A stretch of DNA of 9,979 bases from an uncultured Methylococcaceae bacterium (lineage in GTDB: Bacteria > Pseudomonadota > Gammaproteobacteria > Methylococcales > Methylomonadaceae): assembly GCA_903903365.1 (NCBI GenBank), contig CAIUYS010000485.1, forward strand, positions 1-9,979, given 5' to 3'. The notes beneath the pieces are model-generated. The model did no database searches. It worked only from the letters and a program-made list of their open reading frames with translations, and was not told where the DNA came from. Below are positions 1 through 6,252 of this stretch, piece after piece; within the stretch, counting starts at the first letter, position 1; each line of letters opens with the position of its first letter. The translations under genes were made by a program, and so were the position numbers.

Positions 1-31
1 ACGCCAGCACCATTAGCCAAGTGATTAAAAC

Positions 32-2206
32 ATGACCTCCACTGCTTTACAAACCGAACCGAACCTTTTTAGCTACCGTAAATACTGGGCGCAACGCTTT
101 GGTGTAGCACCTGTATTGCCCATGTGCAGAGCAGAAATGGACGAACTGGGCTGGGATAGTTGTGATGTTATTTTGGTCACCGGCGATGCTTATATTGATC
201 ATCCCAGTTTTGGTATGGCATTGATTGGCCGCTTGCTTGAAGCACAGGGATTTAGAGTCGGCATTATCTCTCAGCCTGACTGGACCAGTGCCATTGATTT
301 TAGCAAGCTGGGTCGACCCAATCTGTTTTTTGGGGTGACTGGCGGCAACATGGATTCAATGGTCAACCGCTATACTTCAGATAAAAAAATCCGCTCAAAT
401 GATGCTTATACGGCCAATGGTGCCGCTGGAAAGCGTCCTGATCGTGCGGTTAATGTTTATTCGCATCGCTGCCGTGAAGCTTATAAAGAGGTGCCGATTA
501 TTATCGGCGGCATAGAAGCCAGTCTGCGACGCATAGCCCATTATGATTACTGGTCTGATAAAGTACGTAAATCCGTGTTGCTGGATTCCAAAGCCGATTT
601 ATTGGTGTATGGTAATGCGGAGCGGCAAATTGTTGAAATTGCTCACCGTTTGGGGCAGGGTGAAGCCATCTCCGAGCTTAAAGGCATCCGTGGCACGGTA
701 CATTTTGTTAAACAAATACCTGAAGGCTGGGTGGTTAAAGATTCTACGGATATTGACAGACCGGGCGCACTAAGTCCCATACAGAATCCGTATCAGGAAG
801 AACCCGCTTGTGACAAAAAGCCGGATGACAGCGATCCTAATGAAAAAGTGATTTCGCTTTCCAGCGTGGTTATGCTCAAGCAGTTGGTCAGAGACCAGCG
901 CTCTCAAACCGTTATCCGCATTCCCGCTTATGAAACCGTAAAAGACGATCCGGTCTTGTATGCTCACGCCTCACGGGTTATGCACGGTGAAACCAATCCG
1001 GGCAATGCGCGGCCGTTAATTCAACAACACGGTACGCGACAAGTTTGGATTAATCCACCCCCGATTCCGTTAACCACCAAAGAAATGGATGGCGTTTTTG
1101 ATCTGCCGTATTCGCGCGTGCCGCACAAAGAATATGGCAATGCCAATGTACCTGCTTTTGAAATGATTCAACACTCGGTCAACATCATGCGCGGCTGTTT
1201 TGGCGGCTGTACTTTTTGTTCAATTACCGAACATGAAGGACGCATCATTCAAAGCCGTTCCGAAGATTCCATCATTCGGGAAATTGAAGCCATCCGTGAT
1301 ACATCACCGGCTTTTACCGGTCATATTTCCGATTTGGGTGGCCCCACCGCCAATATGTATCGGCTGGCTTGCAAAGATGAAAAGATTGAAGCCGCGTGTC
1401 GCAAACCTTCCTGTGTTTATCCTGGCATTTGTCCTAATCTGAACACCGATCATACCCATTTGATTAAGCTCTACCGCAGAGCCCGCGCCTTGCCGGGTAT
1501 CAAAAAGATATTTATTGCCTCCGGTCTGCGTTACGATTTAGCGGTTGAATCGCCTGAATACGTTAAAGAACTGGTCACTCATCATGTCGGTGGTTATCTT
1601 AAAATTGCTCCGGAACATACCGAGCAGGGGCCGTTATCAAAAATGATGAAGCCGGGAATGGGCACTTATGATCGTTTCAAGGAAATGTTTGATAAGTACT
1701 CCAAAGAAGCCGGTAAAGAACAATACCTGATACCTTATTTTATAGCGGCTCACCCCGGCACTACCGATATCGATATGCTTAATCTGGCCTTGTGGCTAAA
1801 GCGTAACGGTTTTAGAGCTGATCAGGTGCAAGCATTCTTGCCGTCGCCCATGTCCATCGCCACCGCGATGTATCACTCGGGTAAAGATACGCTGCATAAG
1901 GTGAGTCGTAAGGCTGAAGATATGCCGATTCCTAAAACCATCAAGCAACGTCGTTTGCATAAAGCCTTCTTGCGCTATCACGATCCCAAAAATTGGCCGT
2001 TATTACGTGATGCTTTAAATGCGATGGGTCGCAACGATTTGATAGGAAATGGCAAACACCATTTGATTCCCTCTTATCAGCCTAAAGGCACCGTTGAAGC
2101 GTCAGGCAAGGTTCAATATTTTAAAACCAAATATACCGGCCTTGACAACAACCGGAACGAAAAAAGCTTTGGCAAAAATAAAATCCCAAGAAAGCCCAAT
2201 AAATAA
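32..2206 (+). CDS. ygiQ: YgiQ family radical SAM protein
   Basis: This 724-aa protein has the full length and layout of the YgiQ family of radical SAM proteins, whose reaction is not established. The N-terminal part carries family blocks such as LGWDSCDVILVTGDAY, GKRPDRA and IIGGIEASLRRIAHYDYWS. The radical SAM core holds the CxxxCxxC motif as CFGGCTFC (C389, C393, C396), which should bind a [4Fe-4S] cluster and S-adenosylmethionine. The block PCIVYPGICPNLNTDH-like region (CVYPGICPNLNTDH) and a basic C-terminal tail are also typical. The ATG at 32 fits the family N-terminus (…LFSYRKYWAQRFGVAPVLPM), but no clear Shine-Dalgarno sequence precedes it. The protein is cytoplasmic, with no signal peptide or membrane segment seen. 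It is followed by a tRNA gene with its own promoter and does not look like part of the nif operon. The family call is very secure; the function is unknown. Confidence 0.96.
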   Translation: MTSTALQTEPNLFSYRKYWAQRFGVAPVLPMCRAEMDELGWDSCDVILVTGDAYIDHPSFGMALIGRLLEAQGFRVGIISQPDWTSAIDFSKLGRPNLFFGVTGGNMDSMVNRYTSDKKIRSNDAYTANGAAGKRPDRAVNVYSHRCREAYKEVPIIIGGIEASLRRIAHYDYWSDKVRKSVLLDSKADLLVYGNAERQIVEIAHRLGQGEAISELKGIRGTVHFVKQIPEGWVVKDSTDIDRPGALSPIQNPYQEEPACDKKPDDSDPNEKVISLSSVVMLKQLVRDQRSQTVIRIPAYETVKDDPVLYAHASRVMHGETNPGNARPLIQQHGTRQVWINPPPIPLTTKEMDGVFDLPYSRVPHKEYGNANVPAFEMIQHSVNIMRGCFGGCTFCSITEHEGRIIQSRSEDSIIREIEAIRDTSPAFTGHISDLGGPTANMYRLACKDEKIEAACRKPSCVYPGICPNLNTDHTHLIKLYRRARALPGIKKIFIASGLRYDLAVESPEYVKELVTHHVGGYLKIAPEHTEQGPLSKMMKPGMGTYDRFKEMFDKYSKEAGKEQYLIPYFIAAHPGTTDIDMLNLALWLKRNGFRADQVQAFLPSPMSIATAMYHSGKDTLHKVSRKAEDMPIPKTIKQRRLHKAFLRYHDPKNWPLLRDALNAMGRNDLIGNGKHHLIPSYQPKGTVEASGKVQYFKTKYTGLDNNRNEKSFGKNKIPRKPNK

Positions 2207-2213
2207 AAAAGAT

Positions 2214-2241
2214 TTGGCAAAGAAATTTTATTGTGTATAAT
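2214..2241 (+). promoter_or_regulatory. Sigma70-type promoter of the tRNA-Thr gene
   Basis: TTGGCA at 2214-2219 (one mismatch to TTGACA) is followed after 16 bp by a perfect TATAAT at 2236-2241. Transcription would start about 2248-2250, a few bases before the mature tRNA 5' end at 2253. The promoter lies just after the ygiQ stop codon, so the tRNA can be expressed on its own. This is a motif call only. Confidence 0.72.
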
Positions 2242-2252
2242 GACCTTTCTTT

Positions 2253-2328
2253 GCTGGTGTAGCTCAGTTGGTAGAGCAGTTGATTTGTAATCAACCGGTC
2301 AGGAGTTCGAATCCCCTCACTAGCTCCA
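2253..2328 (+). tRNA. tRNA-Thr (anticodon TGT)
   Basis: The 76-nt sequence folds as a complete cloverleaf. The 7-bp acceptor stem is GCTGGTG with CACTAGC (one G-T wobble). The D-loop carries AGCTCAGTTGGTAGAGC. The anticodon stem GTTGA/TCAAC encloses loop TTTGTAA with anticodon TGT at 2286-2288, which reads ACA threonine codons. The T-arm contains GTTCGAATC. The discriminator base is T and the 3' CCA is encoded. The gene stands alone between its own promoter and terminator; no neighbouring Tyr, Gly or Trp tRNA is seen in the window. Confidence 0.97.
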
Positions 2329-2336
2329 AAGAATTC

Positions 2337-2370
2337 AAAGCCCTAGATGTTTTCATCTAGGGCTTTTTTT
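2337..2370 (+). terminator. Intrinsic terminator after tRNA-Thr
   Basis: AGCCCTAGATG (2339-2349) and CATCTAGGGCT (2354-2364) form a perfect 11-bp stem with a TTTT loop. A run of T residues follows to 2370. Flanking A residues on the left can extend the stem into the T tract, so it might also work on the reverse strand. It starts 9 nt after the tRNA CCA end. Confidence 0.93.
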
Positions 2371-2472
2371 ATGCCTGTTAAAAAATTAATAGGCGCATAA
2401 TAAGCATTTGAGAAAATCTGCCTGTTAATTCATGCAATACTTGCCTGCATAACGGCCGTTTAGAGACGGATA

Positions 2473-2700
2473 CTAGTTTTCAATGGACGGCAGGTTAATC
2501 CTTAAGAGCTGACAGTGACTGGCATTCTCCAACAAGGCCTTCTTCCATAATCCAATTTGGGTGAGATGAACGCCTAACTCTTGAGCAATCTCGTTCACCG
2601 TTTTCCGCTCATTCACTGCCTCTAATGCTATTTTAGCTTTTTGTGCACCCGTCAAAACTTTTCACTTATTTCTGTCTACCTTGTTTATGGAAGACACCAT
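2473..2700 (-). pseudogene. Truncated IS3-type transposase OrfA
   Basis: From the ATG at 2700 the frame reads MVSSINKVDRNK, then an in-frame TGA at 2664-2662, then KVLTGAQKAKIALEAV and on to EIAQELGVHLTQIGLWKKALLENAS. This is the N-terminal helix-turn-helix of IS3-family OrfA proteins (consensus-like TGAQKAK…ALEA…GVHPTQ…WKK). After residue LLENAS the match is lost and the frame ends within about 16 codons at a TAG (2473-2475). An early stop, loss of the leucine-zipper C-terminus and absence of orfB show it is inactive. The TGA could be a CGA to TGA change, since arginine or lysine would fit there. Confidence 0.78.
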
Positions 2701-2730
2701 CTTAAACTACTGTCCGGATTTTGGGGGCCA
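2473..2730 (-). mobile_element. Remnant of an IS3-family insertion sequence
   Basis: The reverse strand starts at 2730 with a probable IS terminal end, TGGCCCCCAAAATCCGGACA, which begins with TG as IS3-family ends do. A few bases on is the ATG (2700) of a decayed transposase orfA. The element breaks off soon after the helix-turn-helix region. There is no orfB (DDE catalytic subunit) and I can find no matching inverted end on the other side near 2473, so the far boundary is only approximate. This is a dead fragment. Confidence 0.7.
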
Positions 2731-2789
2731 CGATACCCCGATAATGACTTGAAAAAAAGTAAAATATTGAGGGCTGACTTCTTTATGAC

Positions 2790-2924
2790 AGGCCGGAATA
2801 AGACTTTTCTAGCGCAAGCGAGAACAAGCGTTTACGGCACTCGCTACGAATGTGCCGTAAACGCCACCACGCACTACGCCCTTCGACAAGCCCAGGACAG
2901 GCTTGGGTGGTCTTATTCCGGCCT
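2790..2924. repeat. 135-bp MITE-like element with 15-bp terminal inverted repeats
   Basis: AGGCCGGAATAAGAC at 2790-2804 is a perfect inverted copy of GTCTTATTCCGGCCT at 2910-2924. Nested inside are two more palindromes. GCGTTTACGGCAC (2828-2840) pairs with GTGCCGTAAACGC (2852-2864) around an 11-nt loop, and CAAGCC (2887-2892) pairs with GGCTTG (2900-2905). The segment CTTCGACAAGCCCAGGACAGG resembles a repeat seen in many environmental bacterial genomes. No target-site duplication is clear at the edges. It has no coding capacity and is best described as a non-autonomous or REP-like mobile repeat. Confidence 0.72.
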
Positions 2925-2968
2925 ACGACTGTGACGCATCTCGTAAGAACCAGAAACCCTATCTTTTT

Positions 2969-2995
2969 CTTCGTGTCCTTCGTGTCTTCGTGGTG
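2969..2995. repeat. Short TTCGTG direct-repeat run
   Basis: TTCGTGTCC (2970-2978), TTCGTGTCT (2979-2987) and TTCGTGGTG (2987-2995) follow one another almost without a gap. The reverse complement (CACCACGAAGACACGAAGG…) is a familiar intergenic repeat in environmental bacteria. It ends 8 bp from the stop codon of the minus-strand NifZ-like gene. No function can be read from it. Confidence 0.55.
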
Positions 2996-3002
2996 AGAAT
3001 CT

Positions 3003-3272
3003 TTAGCAATCATGAACAAGCTTGGGTTCCATAACCAAATCCTCAACCCAGCAGCCAACCGGATTACCCAGATTCATGTCTTTATCTTCAAAGCGTACCA
3101 GAAAAACGCTGCGATTGGGCTCTTCTTCTACATGTCCAATCATGGTAATAACTCCACGGGTTCCTGCTTCGGCCAGTATTTCGCCTTCGAGGCCATCGGG
3201 AATGGAACCATCATCAGTAATAGTCGTGGCGGCATAGACGACATCACCTAAATCTAAATCTTCTATCTTCAT
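3003..3272 (-). CDS. Small single-domain NifZ-like protein
   Basis: This 89-aa protein consists of one NifZ-like domain. It lines up with the first half of the window's own NifZ (9333-9812): GDVVYAATTITDDGSIP matches GESVRVTRNIRNDGTYP, and VGCWVEDLV near the C-terminus matches VGCRLEELI. Between them both have a Gly-rich turn and a hydrophobic F-x-V-x-F strand (VFLVRF / IFTVHF). NifZ family proteins help mature the P-cluster of the MoFe protein; whether this short paralogue does so is inference. I chose the ATG at 3272 because AAGGGGAA lies just upstream on the minus strand; an upstream start at 3299 would add MLQKPRGNE, which encodes the ribosome binding site. The gene is divergent from iscA(nif) and shares its intergenic region. 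No sigma54 promoter faces it, so co-regulation is unproven. Confidence 0.8.
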   Translation of the reverse strand: MKIEDLDLGDVVYAATTITDDGSIPDGLEGEILAEAGTRGVITMIGHVEEEPNRSVFLVRFEDKDMNLGNPVGCWVEDLVMEPKLVHDC

Positions 3273-3291
3273 TTCATTTCCCCTTGGTTTT

Positions 3292-3307
3292 TGTAGCAAA
3301 GCTTACA
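3292..3307. promoter_or_regulatory. NifA upstream activator sequence (TGT-N10-ACA)
   Basis: TGT at 3292-3294 and ACA at 3305-3307 are separated by exactly 10 bp, the consensus NifA binding site. The whole 16-mer TGTAGCAAAGCTTACA is nearly palindromic. It lies about 108 bp upstream of the -24 element at 3414, within the usual range for NifA enhancer sites. The AT-rich DNA between would suit bending by IHF, but I see no clear IHF consensus. The site is also only 20 bp from the start codon of the divergent NifZ-like gene. Confidence 0.75.
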
Positions 3308-3413
3308 TTGTTAGTTGATTGTATGATTAAAACCTGACCTACAATCGTTTCATAGTTTACAAAGGCTTTATTAAAAGTTTATTAAACAAGCTTTTAGCCT
3401 ATAAAAAATAAAA

Positions 3414-3429
3414 TGGCATACAGGTTGCT
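3414..3429 (+). promoter_or_regulatory. Sigma54 (-24/-12) promoter of the iscA(nif)-nifUSV operon
   Basis: TGGCATACAGGTTGCT matches the TGGCA-N6-TTGCW consensus. The GG (3415-3416) and GC (3427-3428) are 12 bp apart, the spacing required by RpoN. Predicted transcription start is about 3440, which leaves a short leader before the iscA ATG at 3476 and argues against the ATG at 3449. With the NifA site upstream, the operon should be switched on by NifA under nitrogen-limiting, low-oxygen conditions. Confidence 0.88.
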
Positions 3430-3475
3430 ATAAGTATTAACAAGAACGATGCCACACTTTCAGGAGCGCTTAAAA

Positions 3476-3829
3476 ATGATTACATTAACAGAAAAAGCCA
3501 TTACCGCTGTCGGCCGGTTTATTTCCGGCTCCCAAACGCCTTTGGCCGGTTTACGAATAGAAGTGACTGACGGTGGTTGTTCCGGTTATCAATACGGATT
3601 AAAACTCGAAGGTAACCACACGCAGGAAGATACCGTTATTGATTGCGGCGAGGTGAAAGTGTTTATTGATCCGGTGAGTCTGCCGATGCTTGACGGCATG
3701 TCTATCGATTTTCTTGATAGTATCGAAGGCTCGGGATTTAAGTTCACCAACCCTAATGCCGCTAAAAGTTGTGCCTGTGGAACTTCTTTTAATACCAGTA
3801 CCGAAGGTGCCGGAAAACCCTGCTCTTAA
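3476..3829 (+). CDS. iscA: Nif-associated A-type Fe-S carrier IscA/HesB
   Basis: This 117-aa protein is an A-type iron-sulfur carrier, the IscA(nif) that precedes nifU in Azotobacter-type clusters (orf6 in the older A. vinelandii naming). The three conserved cysteines are present: C35 in GGCSGYQY and C99 and C101 in the C-terminal CACG motif. In the family these bind iron or a [2Fe-2S]/[4Fe-4S] cluster for delivery to target proteins. I chose the ATG at 3476 because AGGAGCG (3462-3468) is well placed and the upstream ATG at 3449 is only about 9 nt from the predicted transcription start. It is the first gene after the sigma54 promoter. The C-terminal tail after CACG is a few residues longer than housekeeping IscA and ends in KPCS. 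Confidence in the family is high. Confidence 0.93.
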   Translation: MITLTEKAITAVGRFISGSQTPLAGLRIEVTDGGCSGYQYGLKLEGNHTQEDTVIDCGEVKVFIDPVSLPMLDGMSIDFLDSIEGSGFKFTNPNAAKSCACGTSFNTSTEGAGKPCS

Positions 3830-3837
3830 TTAATTAA

Positions 3838-3936
3838 GTCGATTGGGTCGCCTAAAGCGCCTGCTTTTGGTAGCGATAGCGTAACCCGACATTTGCCGAT
3901 CGAATCAGTTGGATTAAGGCGTTCGCCTAACCCAAC
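3838..3936. repeat. Hairpin-forming intergenic repeat between iscA and nifU
   Basis: The 133-nt gap between iscA and nifU contains two imperfect palindromes. The inner one, 3908-3936, pairs GTTGG with CCAAC and AGGC with GCCT around a 4-nt loop, with one bulge and one mismatch. The outer one pairs GTC-GGGT-CGC (3838-3851, with a bulge) with GCG-ACCC-GAC (3879-3890). The sequence resembles dispersed GTTGGGTTA…TAACCCAAC repeats. No T tract follows, so it is not a typical terminator. It may affect stability or relative output of iscA and nifU mRNA. Confidence 0.6.
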
Positions 3937-3962
3937 CTACAACCAACTCCGAGGATAAAGCC

Positions 3963-4868
3963 ATGTGGGACTATTCAGACAAAGTAAAAGAGCATTTTTT
4001 TAATCCTAAAAATGCAGGTGCCGTTGTTGATGCCAATGCAACCGGCGAAGTCGGTTCAATCAGTTGTGGCGATGCCTTGCGACTGACCTTGAAGGTTGAT
4101 GATGACAGTGAAATTATCCTTGAGGCGGGTTTTCAAACCTTTGGTTGCGGGTCAGCGATTGCCTCATCCTCCGTGCTGACTGAAATCATTAAAGGCATGA
4201 CGCTGGATGAAGCGGCAAAGGTGACCAATCAGGATATTGCCGATCAACTGGAAGGCTTGCCGCCTGAAAAAATGCACTGTTCCGTGATGGGACGTGAAGC
4301 TCTGCAAGCGGCGATTGCGAATTATCGCGGTGAAGTCTGGAAAGATGATCATGAAGAAGGCGCGTTAATCTGTAAATGTTTCGCCATCGATGCCGTAATG
4401 ATTGAAGAAATGGTCTGGGCCAATAAATTGCGCACGGTTGAAGACGTGACCAATTTCACCAAAGCTGGCGGTGGTTGCGCGGCTTGTCACGAAGACATTG
4501 AAGCCATTCTGGAAAAAGTGTTGGCCGAAAAAGGCGAAAAATTTGACCCAACGGCGGCTTCTGTCGAAGCACCTGCAAAAATCGCTGCCGTTAAAGTGCC
4601 GCTAACCAACTTGCAACGCATCAAAAAAATCGAGATGGTTTTAGACTCCTTAAGACCGGCACTGATGGCGGATGGCGGCGATGTAGAACTGGTTGAGGTG
4701 CTTGGCAATACCGCTTATGTCAATATGACCGGTGCCTGTAACGGTTGTCAAATGGCGGCGATGACTATTGCCGGCATACAACAACGGTTGATGGAAGTGA
4801 TGGGTGAGTTTATTAAAGTTGTACCCGCCTCCGAAATGTCGAAATTAGTCAGTATTGAGGTGGCATGA
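3963..4868 (+). CDS. nifU: NifU Fe-S cluster assembly scaffold
   Basis: This 301-aa protein is the scaffold on which [2Fe-2S] and [4Fe-4S] clusters are built for nitrogenase. All three domains are present. The N-terminal IscU-like domain has C35, C62 and C106, with D37 in the CGD motif. The central Bfd-like ferredoxin domain has C137-x-C139 and C172-x2-C175 for a permanent [2Fe-2S] cluster. The C-terminal Nfu-type domain has C259-x2-C262 in GACNGCQMA. The first seven positions coincide with A. vinelandii NifU numbering. The start at 3963 has GAGGA at 3951-3955. Its stop codon overlaps the start region of nifS, so the sulfur donor and scaffold are translationally linked. Nothing is missing; this is a full-length, apparently functional NifU. 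Confidence 0.98.
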   Translation: MWDYSDKVKEHFFNPKNAGAVVDANATGEVGSISCGDALRLTLKVDDDSEIILEAGFQTFGCGSAIASSSVLTEIIKGMTLDEAAKVTNQDIADQLEGLPPEKMHCSVMGREALQAAIANYRGEVWKDDHEEGALICKCFAIDAVMIEEMVWANKLRTVEDVTNFTKAGGGCAACHEDIEAILEKVLAEKGEKFDPTAASVEAPAKIAAVKVPLTNLQRIKKIEMVLDSLRPALMADGGDVELVEVLGNTAYVNMTGACNGCQMAAMTIAGIQQRLMEVMGEFIKVVPASEMSKLVSIEVA

Positions 4869-6076
4869 TGAAAGATATTTACCTGGATAATAATGCCACC
4901 ACCAAGGTTGATCACGCGGTTGTTGATGTGATGATTCCTTATTTTTTGGAACAATACGGCAATCCCTCGTCTATCCATAAATTTGCCGATGGCGTGGCAA
5001 AAGGTCTTAAACATGCCCGCCAACAAGTTCAGGCGCTGATTGGTTGTGAGCATGATTCAGAAATCATCTTTACCTCCTGCGGAACTGAAGCCAATTCAAC
5101 CGCTATTCTTTCTGCAATTAAAGCCCAACCGAACAAGAAAGAAATCATCACCACCACCGTAGAACATCCGGCCATTTTAAGCGTGTGTGACATGCTTGAA
5201 AAAGAGGGTTACACCATTCATAGAATGCCGGTTGATAAAGCCGGTCGCTTGAACCTGACTGCCTATCAAAAACTATTATCCGATCAAGTCGCGCTAGTCA
5301 CGGTAATGTGGGCGAACAATGAAACCGGCACTATTTTTCCGGTTGCCGAAATGGCAGACATGGCTAATGCAGCGGGCGTGATGTTTCATACCGATGCGGT
5401 GCAGGCGGTCGGCAAGATCCCCATGATGCTGCAAGACACCAAAATCGATATGCTGTCAATATCCGGGCATAAGTTACATGCGCCTAAAGGTATCGGTGTT
5501 TTGTACTTGCGTCGCGGCACCCGTTATCGTCCTTTATTACGGGGCGGCCATCAAGAACGTGGCAGACGGGCAGGCACAGAAAACAGTGCATCCATTGTCG
5601 GCTTGGGAAAAGCTTGTGAGCTGGCGTTAGAATTTATCGAATATGAAAACACCTGCGTTAAAGCCATGCGTGATCGTCTTGAGAAAGGCCTCACTGAACA
5701 AATTCCGCATTGTTTTGTGACCGGTGATTTATATAACCGTTTGCCCAACACCACCGACATTGCCTTTGAATATATCGAAGGCGAATCGATTTTGATGTTG
5801 TTAAACAAAGCCGGCATTGCAGCTTCCAGCGGGTCAGCATGTACCTCAGGCTCATTGGAACCTTCCCATGTGATGCGAGCCATGGACATTCCCTACACCG
5901 CAGCACACGGCACCATTCGTTTTTCATTTTCGCGCTACAACTCTATGTCGGAAGTCGATGAAGTGTTGAAAGTGATGCCTGAAATCGTTGCCAAGTTGCG
6001 TAAATTATCACCGTATTGGGAAGGTGATGCGCCGGTGGCTGATCCTGAAAAAGCGTTTGCACCGGTTTATGCGTAG
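4868..6076 (+). CDS. nifS: NifS cysteine desulfurase
   Basis: This protein of about 402 aa is the PLP-dependent cysteine desulfurase that supplies sulfur to NifU, releasing alanine from cysteine. It belongs to the class V aminotransferase fold, group I desulfurases. Counting from the ATG at 4868, the PLP lysine is K202 in SGHKLHAPKG and the catalytic cysteine is C325 in SGSACTSGSLEPSHV; both match A. vinelandii NifS numbering. The N-terminus YLDNNATT is diagnostic. Two ATGs are adjacent (4865 and 4868). I prefer 4868 because GAGG (4857-4860) is 7 nt from it but only 4 nt from 4865. Either start overlaps or abuts the nifU stop (TGA 4866-4868). The protein is cytoplasmic, with no truncation. 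Confidence 0.98.
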   Translation: MKDIYLDNNATTKVDHAVVDVMIPYFLEQYGNPSSIHKFADGVAKGLKHARQQVQALIGCEHDSEIIFTSCGTEANSTAILSAIKAQPNKKEIITTTVEHPAILSVCDMLEKEGYTIHRMPVDKAGRLNLTAYQKLLSDQVALVTVMWANNETGTIFPVAEMADMANAAGVMFHTDAVQAVGKIPMMLQDTKIDMLSISGHKLHAPKGIGVLYLRRGTRYRPLLRGGHQERGRRAGTENSASIVGLGKACELALEFIEYENTCVKAMRDRLEKGLTEQIPHCFVTGDLYNRLPNTTDIAFEYIEGESILMLLNKAGIAASSGSACTSGSLEPSHVMRAMDIPYTAAHGTIRFSFSRYNSMSEVDEVLKVMPEIVAKLRKLSPYWEGDAPVADPEKAFAPVYA

Positions 6077-6120
6077 ATGTTGCTTTAGCCGCCGTTTTAA
6101 ACCGAACTACTTATTCAGTC

Positions 6121-6195
6121 CCCCTCTTTAACAAAGAGGGGTTAGGGGAGATTTTATTAGATAAATCCCCCTCAATCCCCCTTTTCCAAAGGGGG
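6121..6195. repeat. Double-hairpin repeat between nifS and nifV
   Basis: Two tight palindromes sit in the 176-nt nifS-nifV gap. CCCCTCTTT (6121-6129) pairs with AAAGAGGGG (6133-6141), a 9-bp stem with a 3-nt loop. CCCCCTTT (6177-6184) pairs with AAAGGGGG (6188-6195), an 8-bp stem with a 3-nt loop. The spacer, GGTTAGGGGAGATTT…AAATCCCCCTCAATCC, is itself an imperfect inverted repeat, so the whole 75 bp can fold as one structure. It looks like a dispersed C-rich/G-rich mobile repeat. There is no T tract, so it is probably not a full terminator, though it could shield nifUS mRNA from 3' decay. Confidence 0.72.
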
Positions 6196-6252
6196 AGGTG
6201 AATACTTACAACCGAACCCATAAATCCTGAGCAGCGTACCCTACGGTGAGTT

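Larger units (their letters stand above)
2371..3002. other. Gene-poor stretch of mobile-element remnants
   Basis: No intact gene is visible in these roughly 630 bases. The first 100 bases after the terminator show nothing recognisable. Then come an IS3-type orfA remnant with one terminal end (to 2730), about 60 bases of A-rich sequence, a 135-bp palindromic element (2790-2924) and a TTCGTG repeat (2969-2995). Open frames on either strand across 2641-3058 run through these repeats. They contain peptide strings such as LRQAQDRLG and HHEDTKDTK, which are familiar by-products of translating widespread intergenic repeats, so I do not call them genes. Confidence 0.7.

Noticed and set aside
2828..2905. 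CRISPR-like or terminator reading of the nested palindromes
   Set aside because: There are no regularly spaced identical repeats, and no T tract follows either hairpin.
2641..3058. Open frames of about 90-97 codons on both strands (2641-2934 plus, 2783-3058 minus)
   Set aside because: They run through the IS end, the palindromic element and the TTCGTG repeat, and their peptides (LRQAQDRLG, HHEDTKDTK) are typical false translations of dispersed repeats.
3012..3251. Plus-strand frames of 71-79 codons opposite the NifZ-like gene
   Set aside because: The minus-strand frame has NifZ family motifs and a ribosome binding site; the plus frames have neither.
3318..3344. Possible minus-strand sigma70 promoter for the NifZ-like gene (TTGTAG, 15-bp spacer, TACAAT)
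   Set aside because: The -10 match is fair, but the -35 is weak and the 15-bp spacer is short. It is too uncertain to annotate.
3449..3475. Earlier ATG for iscA(nif)
   Set aside because: It lies about 9 nt from the predicted sigma54 transcription start, has no ribosome binding site, and adds residues not seen in A-type carriers.
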